Below are positions 36,190 through 47,298 of a stretch of 64,000 nt of DNA, in pieces; positions within the stretch are counted from its first letter, which is position 1; each line of letters opens with the position of its first letter. Made by a program: the position numbers and the translations under genes. Location of the stretch: NCBI GenBank assembly GCA_905182995.1, contig CAJJDP010000055.1:124001-188000 (forward strand). The letters run 5' to 3'. This DNA comes from Paramecium octaurelia (taxonomy: Eukaryota; Ciliophora; Oligohymenophorea; Peniculida; Parameciidae). Below the pieces are notes generated by a model. That model was not told the origin of the DNA. It worked only from the letters and a program-made list of their open reading frames with translations, and ran no database searches.

Positions 36190-37592
36190 TCATTGTAAAA
36201 TGATCTAACAATTCTCCTATCTCAATTAAGTAGAAGTTGAATCATGTTTGACTAATAAAAACTTCAATTCATCAGAATGTTTGATTTTTACAGTCTTAAC
36301 TATTTTTGGTTCTTCCACATAATTCACTTTCAATCTAATTTTAAGTAATTTCCTTTGTTCTTCTTTCTTCTATTGCATTTTCAACATGGATTCCTTTTTC
36401 GCCTATTCCTATTTCAATTTCTGTATTTCTTTCCTTTGTTATTCAATAGTGCTTTCCATTTTGTTCAATTGTCTCTGATAATGGGAGTAGAAATGCTCGT
36501 AATCAGCTCTGACCCCATCAAAAACTGAAGCTCTATTTCTATCAATCAACATCAATTTGACCTTCTTTTTGTTTTTTTTGGTTCTATCCTAGATGAAGAG
36601 AGTTCTGTCAAAAGTGGAATAAACTAACTATTTATTGGATTAATGAACTCCAATTTTTGAATAATTGTCGAGATTCCAATCTGATAGTATGGTTGGATGT
36701 TTAGGCCAGAGAACTTGCTTGTCCTTGATGGATTAATATTGATCGTCCATAAACTCAATGACGGCTTAGGAGATTAAAGGTGGATTGAATTGGTAGGCAC
36801 ATTCTGGATCCTGACATGAATCAAAAATCTTGGATCTATGATCCTTATTATCTGATGGTTCTTCTTCTTTGAGTGCTACTCTTAGGTCTTTGAGTGTGTT
36901 GAATATGTCTGAGCAATTGCTAAATGTACTTGTAAATTCTTCTTCATCTTATTTAATTAGTTTTAATTTTAATAGTTCACGCTGCTTAATTTAAGAAATG
37001 AGATGAAGGGCAACCAGATTCTCATTGTAGATGATTTGTCTGCCAACTTAAAATTCAGGAAGTTAGATATTGAGTCGTTTCAACCTTTTTTATTTGTAGG
37101 CTCTACTAGGACGAAAGGCCATGTTCATTCGGTAACTAGTGATGAATATAAAAATGATTTTTTACTCATTTTCCTGGGCCCTCATGAACACTCGCAACAG
37201 AGGTCGTTGAAGACGTTCAACCTTAGCATTATAATATTCTGGAGGGTAATTAATGGAATTCAGCAATTCATATTGGCGAACGTAGTTCCGAGTGTTCGAT
37301 AGGTTATTCCTGATGTCTAGTTATTAGATGGCGAGTGGATCTACTCCAAGTGCTTAATCTTCTTCGTCACATGAATATTCGTTTTCATCTGGATATACAA
37401 TATTTGTATGAATGTAAGTAGGAGGAATTTTACGGCTTAGTTGAGGTAACCCTTCCACAATCACAAACCTAGGTATTTCTATCTGTTTGCACTGTCCATC
37501 CTAACAAAAATTCTGCCATTTCTTACCTTCTAACTTTCAATCTCCCAAACTTCACTTTTCTAAAGTGGCATATTTGGATCAACCTGCCTCAT
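36190..37592 (-). CDS. Enhancer-of-polycomb-like (EPL1-type) protein
   Basis: About 458 residues with one 26-nt intron (at about 37496-37521). Start ATG 37590-37592 (MRQVDPNMPLQKSEVWEIES). The N-terminal half has KQIEIPRFVIVEGLPQLSRK, IPPTYIHTNIVYPDENEYSC and the acidic DEED motif, then a basic stretch FRPSRAYKQKRLKRLN and NENLVALHLISQIKQRELLK, in the order seen in Enhancer-of-polycomb proteins, which are scaffolds of NuA4/TIP60 histone acetyltransferase. The C-terminal half has a Cys pair (DSCQDPECAYQFNPP), WPKHPTILSDWNLDNYSKIG and a long charged coiled coil. It ends at TGA 36190-36192. The call is from motif order, not from an alignment; a BRPF/JADE-type relative is possible. Confidence 0.5.
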
Positions 37593-38395
37593 TAAAATAA
37601 AGATTTAATATATGGAAATATTTTAACCAAAACTTAAAATAATCAATTCACCCATCAACAGATGCTCACAACTCCACTCAATAACAGAATATATTAAGAG
37701 GAATTCACAACTTCAATTGATAAATTTTTTTATTTTATTTTATTAATAATCCGATCATCATTATTTTTTTCAAAACTATCATCATCATCCATAAACCTTA
37801 AATCGTTCTCTCTTCCAAAATCCACCAATCTAACCAAACCCCATTCTTCCTCCATTGCAATCCCTCACATCCAATCCTCCAAATTACTCACATTCATATC
37901 TAAGAATTTTACATCATTTCTCCTCCAAAATGCAATACCAAAAATTGCGAACTAAAGAAATATCATATATAATATCTATATAACTATATCCTCACTCAAA
38001 CAACCACACAAAAATTAAAATCAACCCATTTAATACAATAATATTTCTTTTTATATAATTTTTCATATTTATATATTTTGATTATTAACAATTATAATTA
38101 TACTTCATTTCCTATTTCATCCACTTTCATATAATCATCACTTCATACAACTACTGATTCACACAAGCTTCGATATCTTACCGTACACAATTAATCGTAA
38201 TATTTTATGGAACTATCATATTTCTCATCAAAATAGAATTATTTAATAACAGAAAAAGAACATAATTTATGATTAACTTGAGATTTATTAGGGTAGCGAT
38301 TTGAGAATGAAAAATAAATCATATCATAAGAATTCTGAAGATTTTTTGTATGATTTATGGTATTAACTTCAAATTATGATTTTATTAATAAATTA
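37593..38395. other. 803-bp region with strong pyrimidine skew on the plus strand
   Basis: Lies upstream of both the EPL-like gene (minus) and the EF-hand gene (plus). From about 37780 to 37900 the plus strand is unusually C- and T-rich and G-poor. The minus strand is open at 37655-37855 (listed separately). No RNA gene was seen. The last part, from 38214, is the start of the 1369-bp duplicated segment. Confidence 0.45.
37655..37855 (-). CDS. doubtful 66-residue ORF
   Basis: ATG 37853-37855 reads MEEEWGLVRLVDFGRENDLR, then FMDDDDSFEKNNDDRI and a hydrophobic end (YILLLSGVVSIC) to TGA 37655-37657. The frame before it (FGIAFWRRNDVKFLDMNVSN) also reads well and may be a first exon. Acidic middle plus hydrophobic end is suggestive, but nothing identifies it. 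Composition may simply follow the local base skew. Confidence 0.25.
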
Positions 38396-39582
38396 ATGTC
38401 TCATTAGAGAAGGAGGGAGTAGTTAGAGAAAATATCAAATTCTTTGAAGGAGGAGGATCGAAAGAGAAGGGAAGAATTAGAAAGGGAATTTTTGAAATGC
38501 CAGAAGAGAGGCTAAATGCACACTAATTCAATGATGAATTGGATAAACAAACACCAAAATAAAGCAGATCCCAAGGCCAAAGAAATGTATCGCTATCTAC
38601 CCGAAGAAAGAGTATATAAATTTAAATGAACCATCAGCGTAAACACATTGAGCTTACCCTGCTGTTTGAGAAGTTTGACAATGATGGTTCCAAAGCACTA
38701 GATTTTATTGAAGTATTCAGGATGTTCACTAAGTAATTGCGAATGATCATAATAGATATGGAATCTTCATTACTAAGAAAGAATTGTTAGATTTTTTTAA
38801 AGTAGTTGACCAAAATAAGGATTTCTCTTTAAACCTCCAAGAATTCAAAGCATGTTATTTGGACTCAGCTGCAAGGGATATTTTTGCTAAAATAATGAAA
38901 TAATTGATAGAGAGAACACAATTGACCGAAGATGAAATTAATGCTGCCTTGAATGAAATGAATGAATTGAACAATTAGAATAGCAACTAAAATCAAAATC
39001 CTATACCTGCTCTTCCTAAATCCTTTTAGGGAGTCATCAGTCTACTCACATATTTGAATACCAGAGATGAGATTAAGGATAAGCTGACCTCAAAATCAGT
39101 CAATATCTATGAACAAATTAATAATCTAAAATAACTAATTGAATTGAGTAATAAAATCGATGTTGTTTAGAAGGTGGAGATCGAGAGAAAGATTAAGATT
39201 AAAAAATCCTCAGAGGATAGATTAAATAAATTTAAGAATCAATTAAAGTAAATTAAAGACAGAGCCATACAAACTGGGTAGATGATGGCTGAAGAAGAAT
39301 TAAGACAAAAAAATTCTGCTTTTTTAATTACTGTCTAACCTCAACGCAAATACAAGTATAGCTATAAAAGTGAAAACAAATTCAAAAAGATGGTACCAAA
39401 TAAATAAGAGGAATTACATCTACCTAGCTATTCAGATTAAAAAGTAAATCAATTTTATGAATATATGAATATTAATATTCCCGATTAATTGAAGAATATT
39501 AATAATAGAATATGGACTAAGCTATTTGAAAACAATCAATAATTAGACATCATCCTCTAAAAGAATAGGAAAAATCAATTAG
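38214..39582. repeat. first copy of a 1369-bp segment duplicated around an N
   Basis: Bases 38214-39582 and 39584-40952 look identical by eye over the whole length, offset 1370. The only base between them is the single N at 39583. It most likely reflects two contigs with overlapping ends that were joined without merging, rather than a real tandem repeat. Confidence 0.93.
38396..39582 (+). CDS. EF-hand protein, partial duplicate (probable assembly artefact)
   Basis: Same sequence as the first 1187 bases of the gene at 39766-41203, with the start at ATG 38396, but it stops at the N with no terminator. It should be counted with the full copy as one gene. Confidence 0.8.
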
Positions 39583-39583
39583 N
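39583..39583. other. single-base assembly gap (N)
   Basis: The only ambiguous base in the window, placed exactly at the junction of two identical 1369-bp segments. Confidence 0.97.
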
Positions 39584-40952
39584 TATCATATTTCTCATCA
39601 AAATAGAATTATTTAATAACAGAAAAAGAACATAATTTATGATTAACTTGAGATTTATTAGGGTAGCGATTTGAGAATGAAAAATAAATCATATCATAAG
39701 AATTCTGAAGATTTTTTGTATGATTTATGGTATTAACTTCAAATTATGATTTTATTAATAAATTAATGTCTCATTAGAGAAGGAGGGAGTAGTTAGAGAA
39801 AATATCAAATTCTTTGAAGGAGGAGGATCGAAAGAGAAGGGAAGAATTAGAAAGGGAATTTTTGAAATGCCAGAAGAGAGGCTAAATGCACACTAATTCA
39901 ATGATGAATTGGATAAACAAACACCAAAATAAAGCAGATCCCAAGGCCAAAGAAATGTATCGCTATCTACCCGAAGAAAGAGTATATAAATTTAAATGAA
40001 CCATCAGCGTAAACACATTGAGCTTACCCTGCTGTTTGAGAAGTTTGACAATGATGGTTCCAAAGCACTAGATTTTATTGAAGTATTCAGGATGTTCACT
40101 AAGTAATTGCGAATGATCATAATAGATATGGAATCTTCATTACTAAGAAAGAATTGTTAGATTTTTTTAAAGTAGTTGACCAAAATAAGGATTTCTCTTT
40201 AAACCTCCAAGAATTCAAAGCATGTTATTTGGACTCAGCTGCAAGGGATATTTTTGCTAAAATAATGAAATAATTGATAGAGAGAACACAATTGACCGAA
40301 GATGAAATTAATGCTGCCTTGAATGAAATGAATGAATTGAACAATTAGAATAGCAACTAAAATCAAAATCCTATACCTGCTCTTCCTAAATCCTTTTAGG
40401 GAGTCATCAGTCTACTCACATATTTGAATACCAGAGATGAGATTAAGGATAAGCTGACCTCAAAATCAGTCAATATCTATGAACAAATTAATAATCTAAA
40501 ATAACTAATTGAATTGAGTAATAAAATCGATGTTGTTTAGAAGGTGGAGATCGAGAGAAAGATTAAGATTAAAAAATCCTCAGAGGATAGATTAAATAAA
40601 TTTAAGAATCAATTAAAGTAAATTAAAGACAGAGCCATACAAACTGGGTAGATGATGGCTGAAGAAGAATTAAGACAAAAAAATTCTGCTTTTTTAATTA
40701 CTGTCTAACCTCAACGCAAATACAAGTATAGCTATAAAAGTGAAAACAAATTCAAAAAGATGGTACCAAATAAATAAGAGGAATTACATCTACCTAGCTA
40801 TTCAGATTAAAAAGTAAATCAATTTTATGAATATATGAATATTAATATTCCCGATTAATTGAAGAATATTAATAATAGAATATGGACTAAGCTATTTGAA
40901 AACAATCAATAATTAGACATCATCCTCTAAAAGAATAGGAAAAATCAATTAG
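39584..40952. repeat. second copy of the 1369-bp duplicated segment
   Basis: Identical by eye to 38214-39582. Unlike the first copy it continues smoothly into the rest of the EF-hand gene after 40952, so it is the copy with a natural right flank, while the first copy has the natural left flank. Confidence 0.93.
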
Positions 40953-41203
40953 AATCTTAAAGAACTGACAGATTAAAATAAAAAATTAAATAGACCTTGG
41001 ACAATCTATAAGCTAATTTTGAAACTGATTTCGATAGTGAAGCCAATAGAAAACCAACTTTAGAATCTCCATAAGAAAAACAATCTGCAAAATCTCCTAA
41101 TTTCTTTACTTCAAGAAATTTAATGTCATAAACTTCTGAAGATTTTAGGACTGCTAGGACACAGAGAATGCCTCCAGGATCCTCAAAATTATCTTTTCAT
41201 TGA
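39766..41203 (+). CDS. EF-hand calcium-binding protein with coiled coil
   Basis: About 460 residues. Start ATG 39766 (MSHQRRREQLEKISNSLKEE). Introns of 26 nt at about 39981 and 23 nt at about 40104 are removed. EF loop 1 is DNDGSKALDFIE (ligands D1, D3, S5, D9, E12), loop 2 is DQNKDFSLNLQE (D1, N3, D5, N9, E12); both look able to bind Ca2+. The remainder is Lys/Gln/Asn-rich with coiled coil (VVQKVEIERKIKIKKSSEDR) and a Ser-rich end (PNFFTSRNLMSQTSEDFR, SSKLSFH). The stop is TGA 41201-41203. A calcium-responsive structural or ciliary protein is plausible; no closer family is recognised. A further small ORF starts 7 bp after the stop. Confidence 0.82.
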
Positions 41204-41210
41204 TAAAATA

Positions 41211-41428
41211 ATGAGTAAAAATTAAGATTTTATTCTATATAACAATTGGAATCCTCGCATCATCTTGAATCTAGAAGTACCCTTGAATTTACTTTCTGTT
41301 CTTAATTCTATAGATTAGTATACTTAAACTTAATATTTGTCTCAATTAGAACTCAGCGTAGAGGCAAATTCCTTCTAAAATCTACTTCCGATCATAACGA
41401 TGATAGTGTTAATTTGAATTACTAATGA
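41211..41428 (+). CDS. possible 64-residue protein, unrecognised
   Basis: ATG 41211 gives MSKNQDFILYNNWNPRIILN, then LEVPLNLLSVLNSIDQYTQT. Removing a 23-nt intron (about 41339-41361, donor GTCTCAATTA, end GCGTAG) continues as LGKFLLKSTSDHNDDSVNLN and stops at TGA 41426-41428. The existence of a fitting intron raises my confidence above that of a bare ORF. It starts only 7 bp after the EF-hand gene's stop on the same strand, which leaves little room for a promoter. Confidence 0.4.
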
Positions 41429-41533
41429 AGTTTTGCAATACGAAAATTGCAATTTTAAGAAATCCATGTTTCTAGAGGTATTGTTGTAGAATATTGATAA
41501 TCAACGATATTTATGTGTATATATATTATCTGA

Positions 41534-42302
41534 TCAGAGTCCTGCCATTCTGCTTTAATCTCCTACTTTCTTCATGTAATGCTCCTTATATTTGTGTTTT
41601 CCTATCAAAGTTAAAAACAGATATGCGTACTATTGAAACTGGCCATGTGCATGGTACGAGGGTCATCTGGATGACTGTAACCAGACATGCATCTATGACG
41701 GTTGTAATGAAAATCGTGAGGAGCCCAACCGAATTCTGCAAATTAGTTACCGAATAATTCTTCCTAGACTGTTGAGGCAATGGCATCTTTCATTCTCAAT
41801 CTCACGAATTCCTCATTTTTGACTGGGAAGAGGTTTCTATTCGTTATAAACAAGCTCTTACGTCCAATAGTAGGGAATCATATATGAATAAGAGTAATGC
41901 GCAATATATACACCACAAATTAAATAAACCCACATGGCAAAGGCACCCTATGATATTAGTGATCAATTGTACATCTGAATTTAAGGTATGCTCTTGCCAA
42001 TCTCTGTATGCTTCATACGTTGCCCAATGGAGGAATCCATGTGATGTGTCAACCTTAACATCTCATATGAAATCATTTACTTTTGGGTAAATACCAATCA
42101 TATTGGCGAAAGCGGGCCAATCGTAAAAGACATCAAATAATATTTGCTGTCTTCCATAGTAAAATTTGTTTCCGTATACTCTTCTTGCTATTCTCAAAGC
42201 ATCCCATCTTTCCTCTCCAACCACTCTTGCGGCCATTTTGGTAAACCACCAGATGCCATTCTTGTAATAACTTGTTTTAGCACTGAATATACTCAAACTC
42301 AT
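41534..42302 (-). CDS. unrecognised short protein, tandem paralog 1
   Basis: About 215 residues. Start ATG 42300-42302 (MSLSIFSAKTSYYKNGIWWF). Conserved blocks shared with the next gene: GEERWDALRIARRVYGNKFY, YGRQQILFDVFYDWPAFANM, TSHGFLHWATYEAYRDWQEH, one hydrophobic segment in the middle, KNEEFVRLRMKDAIA, EFGWAPHDFHYNRHRCMSGY and HPDDPRTMHMASFNRKHKYK. A 29-nt intron (donor GTACGCATAT) precedes the last exon, which ends QSRMAGL at TGA 41534-41536. High Trp, Tyr, Arg and His content with one span suggests a small organelle-membrane subunit, perhaps mitochondrial; that is a guess. Confidence 0.78.
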
Positions 42303-42954
42303 TTAAAAGATTTAATATCAGCACTAATTGTGTATTATAAAATGATCATTATTAAGAGTCGAGCAAAATTAAGATATTTTCCAATAAAAATTCCATAATA
42401 AAAAAGATACTGATTTCACAAAATCTTGTTAAGCATCATCTAATTTTAAGTGTAGCACCTTTAAAATAAAGTAATAAGTAAGTTTAACATATCTACTCCA
42501 ATAGATTGGCAAAATTATGCAATTAATAATATCAAATTCCAACTAAAATTGTTGTATAATTATAGATCAATTTTACAGCAACTTTTTTTCTCAACATATT
42601 AACTTTATTAGCATCATTTCTTTATTGATTAGATGGAAATCTTATCTTACATGATTAAATTGATGAATCGATTATGAATCATAGAAGCAAGTTTATTGAA
42701 AAGATTTTGACCTAAATGTAGTACCGTTTTGCTTGAAAATGATTGAATGATTTAAGTGTCAAGTTTTTGAGTTGATCGCTGATATGTTGAAAATATCAAT
42801 TGAACACCAGGTGTTTTTATTTTAATATAAAAATATATAAAAGATTTTAAAATTGTTATATGACTTCTCAAAACTGAACTCCGATTAAATTTCTTTCAAA
42901 GAATTTGAATAAAAAATGATAGTCGGTGTATATATATGATGAAATATAATTATT
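42303..42954. other. 652-bp spacer between tandem paralogs
   Basis: Upstream of paralog 1 and downstream of paralog 2. AT-rich. No ORF with protein-like composition and no RNA gene seen. Confidence 0.5.
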
Positions 42955-43719
42955 TCAAAGGACAGTTGTCATACGACTTGAGTCTCCTATTCTCTTCAAA
43001 TAGTGCTCCTTGTATTTATGCTTTCCTAGAAATATTGTTTAATAATTGTACTATTGAATGAAGCCATGTGCATAGTTCTTGGATCATCGGGATGGCCGTA
43101 TCCAGACATACATCTTTATCTATTATAATGGAAATCATGGGGAGCCCAGGCGAATTCTGCATAGTTGTTAGCAAATAGTTCTTCCATAACAGTTGATGCA
43201 AGGGCGTCTTTCAATCTCAACCTCACAAACTCTTCGTTCTTAGCTGGGAACATGTTTCTAGAATTATGATAAATCTACATACGTCCAATAATATGGAATC
43301 ATATAGGAGTAGAAACAGTGAGCAATATAGATACCACATAGCATATAGATCCAAATAGCGAAAGATCCCTAAGAGTTAGTATAAAAAATACATCTGAATT
43401 CAAAGTGTGTTCTTGCCAATCTCTGTATGCTTCGTAGGTGGCCCAATGCAAGAATCCATGTGAAGTATCAACCTTTATAATCAATTGATGACTCTACTTT
43501 AGGATAGATACCTATTAGGTTAGCCATGGCTGGCCAATCATAAAAGATATCAAACAATATTTATTATCTTCCATAATAGATTTTGTTTCCATAAACTCTC
43601 CTTGCCAATCTCATGGCATCCCATCGTTCTTCACCTATTATACGAGCTGGAATCTTAGTAAACCACCAAAGACCATTTTTATAATAACTCGTCTTAACAC
43701 TAAATATACTAAGACTCAT
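42955..43719 (-). CDS. unrecognised short protein, tandem paralog 2
   Basis: About 215 residues. Start ATG 43717-43719 (MSLSIFSVKTSYYKNGLWWF). Nearly the same protein as the neighbour at 41534-42302: GEERWDAMRLARRVYGNKIY, YGRQQILFDIFYDWPAMANL, IWIYMLCGIYIAHCFYSYMI (membrane span), KNEEFVRLRLKDALASTVME, EFAWAPHDFHYNRQRCMSGY and HPDDPRTMHMASFNRKHKYK. The intron before the last exon is at the same place but is 26 nt (donor GTACAATTAT) and differs in sequence. It ends DSSRMTTVL at TGA 42955-42957. The HIBCH stop is 143 bp away on the same strand. Confidence 0.78.
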
Positions 43720-43862
43720 AAATTTAGATATTTTATTAATTAATTCAACCCCCTTGAAATGTACAATTTTTATAAATCTATTTATATTATTCTATAAATA
43801 GTTTTTCAATAAATAATCACACTTCATAAGATATGCCAATAATAATTATTTCATAAAAAATA

Positions 43863-45015
43863 TCAAATATCAAGCTCTTCTTCATTTTCTAGAACTGCAA
43901 AATATTTGTCAACTTCAGACTGAGGAATAGTCAAGGCATCTTTGAATGACCAAGAGGGAACGTGATTTTTGTCAACTAACACCTACTTCACTCCCTCGAA
44001 GAAGTCAGTTCCTTACATAATTCTATTAATATATATGTGCATAATCTACCTTCTGACAATTCTATAGTCCATCTTCAAATTCTCTCTAAGATCAAGTTTT
44101 TAACCTCTTTTAATCTATTCAAATATGATTCTCAAAGAAAGTGGACATTACTCTTTTAAAATCTTTAAATTATCTTGTCCAAACTTTTGGTTATGATGGT
44201 TCTGTAGATTATTGAATATCTATTCCAAACTCTCTCCTGAATATCCAGGTTCAATGTTCTATAATTGTTGTTTGATAGTGAATTCAGGTATCTAAAAGAT
44301 ATCACACATTACTTAATACTTAACTAGGTTAGAACTATCTAACTATATTCTTGACTTCAGTGAGGTTTTAGCTTTAAACAGTACCGATTTTAGAAATCAA
44401 ATTTTGTAATTCTGATGATTATACATAAAAATCAGCCAAACCTGCATGTACTAAGTCAGCACCCTTCAATCTGAATCCACCTAAACCTAAATAATAACCT
44501 AATCTGTGTGGTAATCTGGAGAGAAAGTATCCTCCTCCTACATCCGTAAATAATCCTAGTTTTGCTTCTGGCATTGCAAATACACTCTTTTCAGTAGCTA
44601 TTCTAACAGGAGCATGGATTGACATTCCTACTCCTCCTCCCATTACTATTCCATCCATCAAAGCCACTAATACTGGTTTAAGTGTTGCCAATCTATAATC
44701 CAATTTGTATTCATCAAAAAAGAACTATTTCAAAGCGCTTGGAGGATTTTATTCAGAAGGTTAAGTCTTTGCAAAATATAAAGTCTTAATGTCACCACCA
44801 GCACAAAAGGCCTTGCCACCTTCTCCACTCAGAATGATGCAGGATGTCTAATTTGTTTGATCCAAGATTTAGTTTAGTTCTGCAATCATAGGTAAATTAA
44901 GAGCATTCAATTAACTTGGTCTATTAAGCTTTATATGAAGTGCTGATCCCACTCTGCTTATTAATACTTGTGAGTTGGAGGATGAGAACATTGCACTTAT
45001 TTGACTTAATCTCAT
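43863..45015 (-). CDS. HIBCH: 3-hydroxyisobutyryl-CoA hydrolase
   Basis: About 370 residues, usual for the family. Hydrolyses 3-hydroxyisobutyryl-CoA to 3-hydroxyisobutyrate in mitochondrial valine breakdown. Start ATG 45013-45015 (MRLSQISAMFSSSNSQVLIS), a short presequence-like leader. Crotonase fold: LHIKLNRPSQLNALNLPMI, SGEGGKAFCAGGDIKTLYF (oxyanion-hole region), MDGIVMGGGVGMSIHAPVRI, FAMPEAKLGLFTDVGGGYFL with the Glu of MPE and the Asp of TDVGG that mark hydrolases rather than plain enoyl-CoA hydratases. The C-terminus VPSWSFKDALTIPQSEVDKY ends ...ENEEELDI at TGA 43863-43865. Divergent from the TTLL gene, with 110 bp between the two starts. Confidence 0.93.
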
Positions 45016-45125
45016 TATATTAATTTACGATACGATAACATATGATTTCACTCAGTTGATAAGAATGTATATAAAATCAAGTTTATTTAAACTTCTAGAA
45101 TATAAATAAATAAATCCTAGAGTGA
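45016..45125. promoter_or_regulatory. 110-bp shared divergent promoter region
   Basis: The entire space between the HIBCH start (minus) and the TTLL start (plus), so both promoters must fit here or overlap the genes. AT-rich; no defined motif is claimed. Confidence 0.55.
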
Positions 45126-46776
45126 ATGAACTCACCAAAAAAGTACGCTCTTCCAACTCTTAACAACTTGAAAATTATATAGTCCTCCTACGGCCATAGA
45201 ATCAGTAATTGTGTAATTATTTAAATTAATAATTGTTAGACCAACAAAAAGGACTCCAAGAGATTAATTGACACAAGATTGCTATCTTAAACACAAATTG
45301 AATAAGCTAAGTTACGCTTCATTGCCAATCAAGAGAAGTAGAAATAATAACAGAGGAGCCTACCTCCAATTTTATAAAGAAAGGAATTTCATCAAAGAAG
45401 TGTTTCAGTGTCAGCTCCAAAAACGCATTAATCAAAATATTTTTATTTTATAGGAGAAGGCAACAATCATCAACTTATTAAGAAACTATTAGATGAAAGA
45501 GAGAACTGGATTTCAGTTAAGGATCCAAAATCTAAGAAAATAAATTTTAAATGGCAAGAGACTGAAAAGGGATATGAATATTACACCATTAATCTAAAAG
45601 AACAAGCCATTTAGATGCTTAATCATTTTGAGTTTCATTCAGAAATTTCAGATAAGTTTAAGTTAGCTGTGAATTTCAAGTCCTATTGCGATGTATCTAA
45701 AATATTTAATAAAGAAAAATAGATTAAATATATATGATTACACTCCCACCACCTTTGCCATAGAATGCACAAATGAAAACCTTAAATCTGAACTATTTTA
45801 GTTCATTTCCTTTTACAGATAAAATTGTCCTTAACACAAATTGCCAGAATTGGATAAAACTATCAAATAGTATTTCTTTTCGTATACAACATTGTATGAC
45901 AGCAAGGTGAATCATTATCCAACTTTGTTTGGCAATGAGAATTTATGGATCTTCAAGCCTTCAAATATGAATTAAGGTAGAGGAATCCATGTCGTCAGAA
46001 GCCTATAGGATGTATTAGATATTTAAAATAAATATCAAGGGGGGTACAAAGAGAAACTATTGGAAGTGAAAAGAAATGAATAGAATGAAATAATCAATAA
46101 GGTGGTCTACTTAAATACGTTAGTTACAGAACAATTTGTAATCTAAAAATACATAGAGAAACCGCTGCTAATAAATGATAGAAAATTTGATGTTAGAGCT
46201 TACATTTTATTGACAACAAATTTATAGATATATTTTTACAGAGAAGGGTAATTGAGATTGGCAACAGAGAAGTTTGATGCAAAAGTACAATCTAATTATG
46301 TTCATCTCACAAACAATGCTATTTAATACACTCATCCTGAGTATGGGAAATCTGAAGAAGGAAATCAATACAGTTTTGATTAGGCACAAAAATTATTTAA
46401 AAAGGATTTTAGAAAAGAAGTAAGACTAATTTAAATTTAGATTTTAGGTAAAATTAAAACGATATCTTATACTGCATTTCAAACAGTAAAGCATAAAATA
46501 AATAAATAAAAACGAAAGAATTGTTTTGAAATCTTTGGAATGGACTTCATTGTCGATGAATAATATTCTCCTTGGTTGATAGAAGTAAATACCAATCCAA
46601 GTTTAGAAGTAACAAGCAAATTATTGGATTAACTATTTCCTAGAATGGTGAATGATGCATTTCGAATCACAATAGATTTGTTTTTTCCCTAAACTGAACC
46701 AAATTACAATTATCCCTTAATGAATTATAATGATGATGAAAATCTATGGGACAGCATGGGATACCTTTAATCGTGA
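45126..46776 (+). CDS. TTLL tubulin-modifying ligase, compact form
   Basis: About 540 residues. Start ATG 45126 (MNSPKKYALPTLNNLKIIQS). After ~140 N-terminal residues comes YFYFIGEGNNHQLIKKLLDE and then the ligase domain. A 22-nt intron (donor GTATCTAAAA) at about 45698-45719 gives YCDKNRLNIYDYTPTTFAIE. Then LWIFKPSNMNQGRGIHVV (ATP-grasp), VIQKYIEKPLLINDRKFDVR, YVHLTNNAIQ, CFEIFGMDFIVDEQYSPWL and IEVNTNPSLEVTS. The DFIVDE...EVNTNPSLE metal/ATP residues are intact, so it should be active on tubulin tails as a glutamylase or glycylase; the subtype is not clear. The stop is TGA 46774-46776. Confidence 0.93.
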
Positions 46777-47298
46777 ATTTCAATATTTATTTATTAAATT
46801 TGCATTAGATTTAATTTTCATTATTATTTGTTAGAGCAACACAATTTACCTATAATTTTAAATATTCTTTAAATTCATTGTAATTCATAATTCAATTAAT
46901 TACCAATTTTAGTAAAATAGATAATTATATCAAATTATTTCAAAAAATTAAATAAAAGGCCAGTATTTTAGTAGGGATTCAATCTGAAGTCTTTTAAAAC
47001 GAATAGATAAAGAAAATATATAAAAATTAAGTCAACTTTAATGATTTTAGAGCATAAAGCAATTAAAAAAGCAAGTTTGAAGTTTGGATATGGATTTTGA
47101 GATGACTGAATATGATTATAGACAAAGAAATTATTGGAAAACCAATTGCAATTGGAATTGATAAAGCAAGAGAGTTGGATTGAATGATTTGATATGTGTA
47201 GATTATTTTGATGAGTTATTGTATAAGAAGCCTTTTTTATTAATATAATCATATATATATTTGTCAATTCTTCGATTAGTAATAAATATATTATACAT
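46777..47298. other. 522-bp intergenic region
   Basis: Between the compact TTLL and the NEK kinase, both on the plus strand. AT-rich, no protein-like ORF on either strand, no RNA gene seen. Confidence 0.5.

Noticed and set aside
38214-40952. A true tandem duplication of an EF-hand gene
   Set aside because: Copies look identical down to non-coding bases and meet only at an N, which is the pattern of unmerged contig ends.
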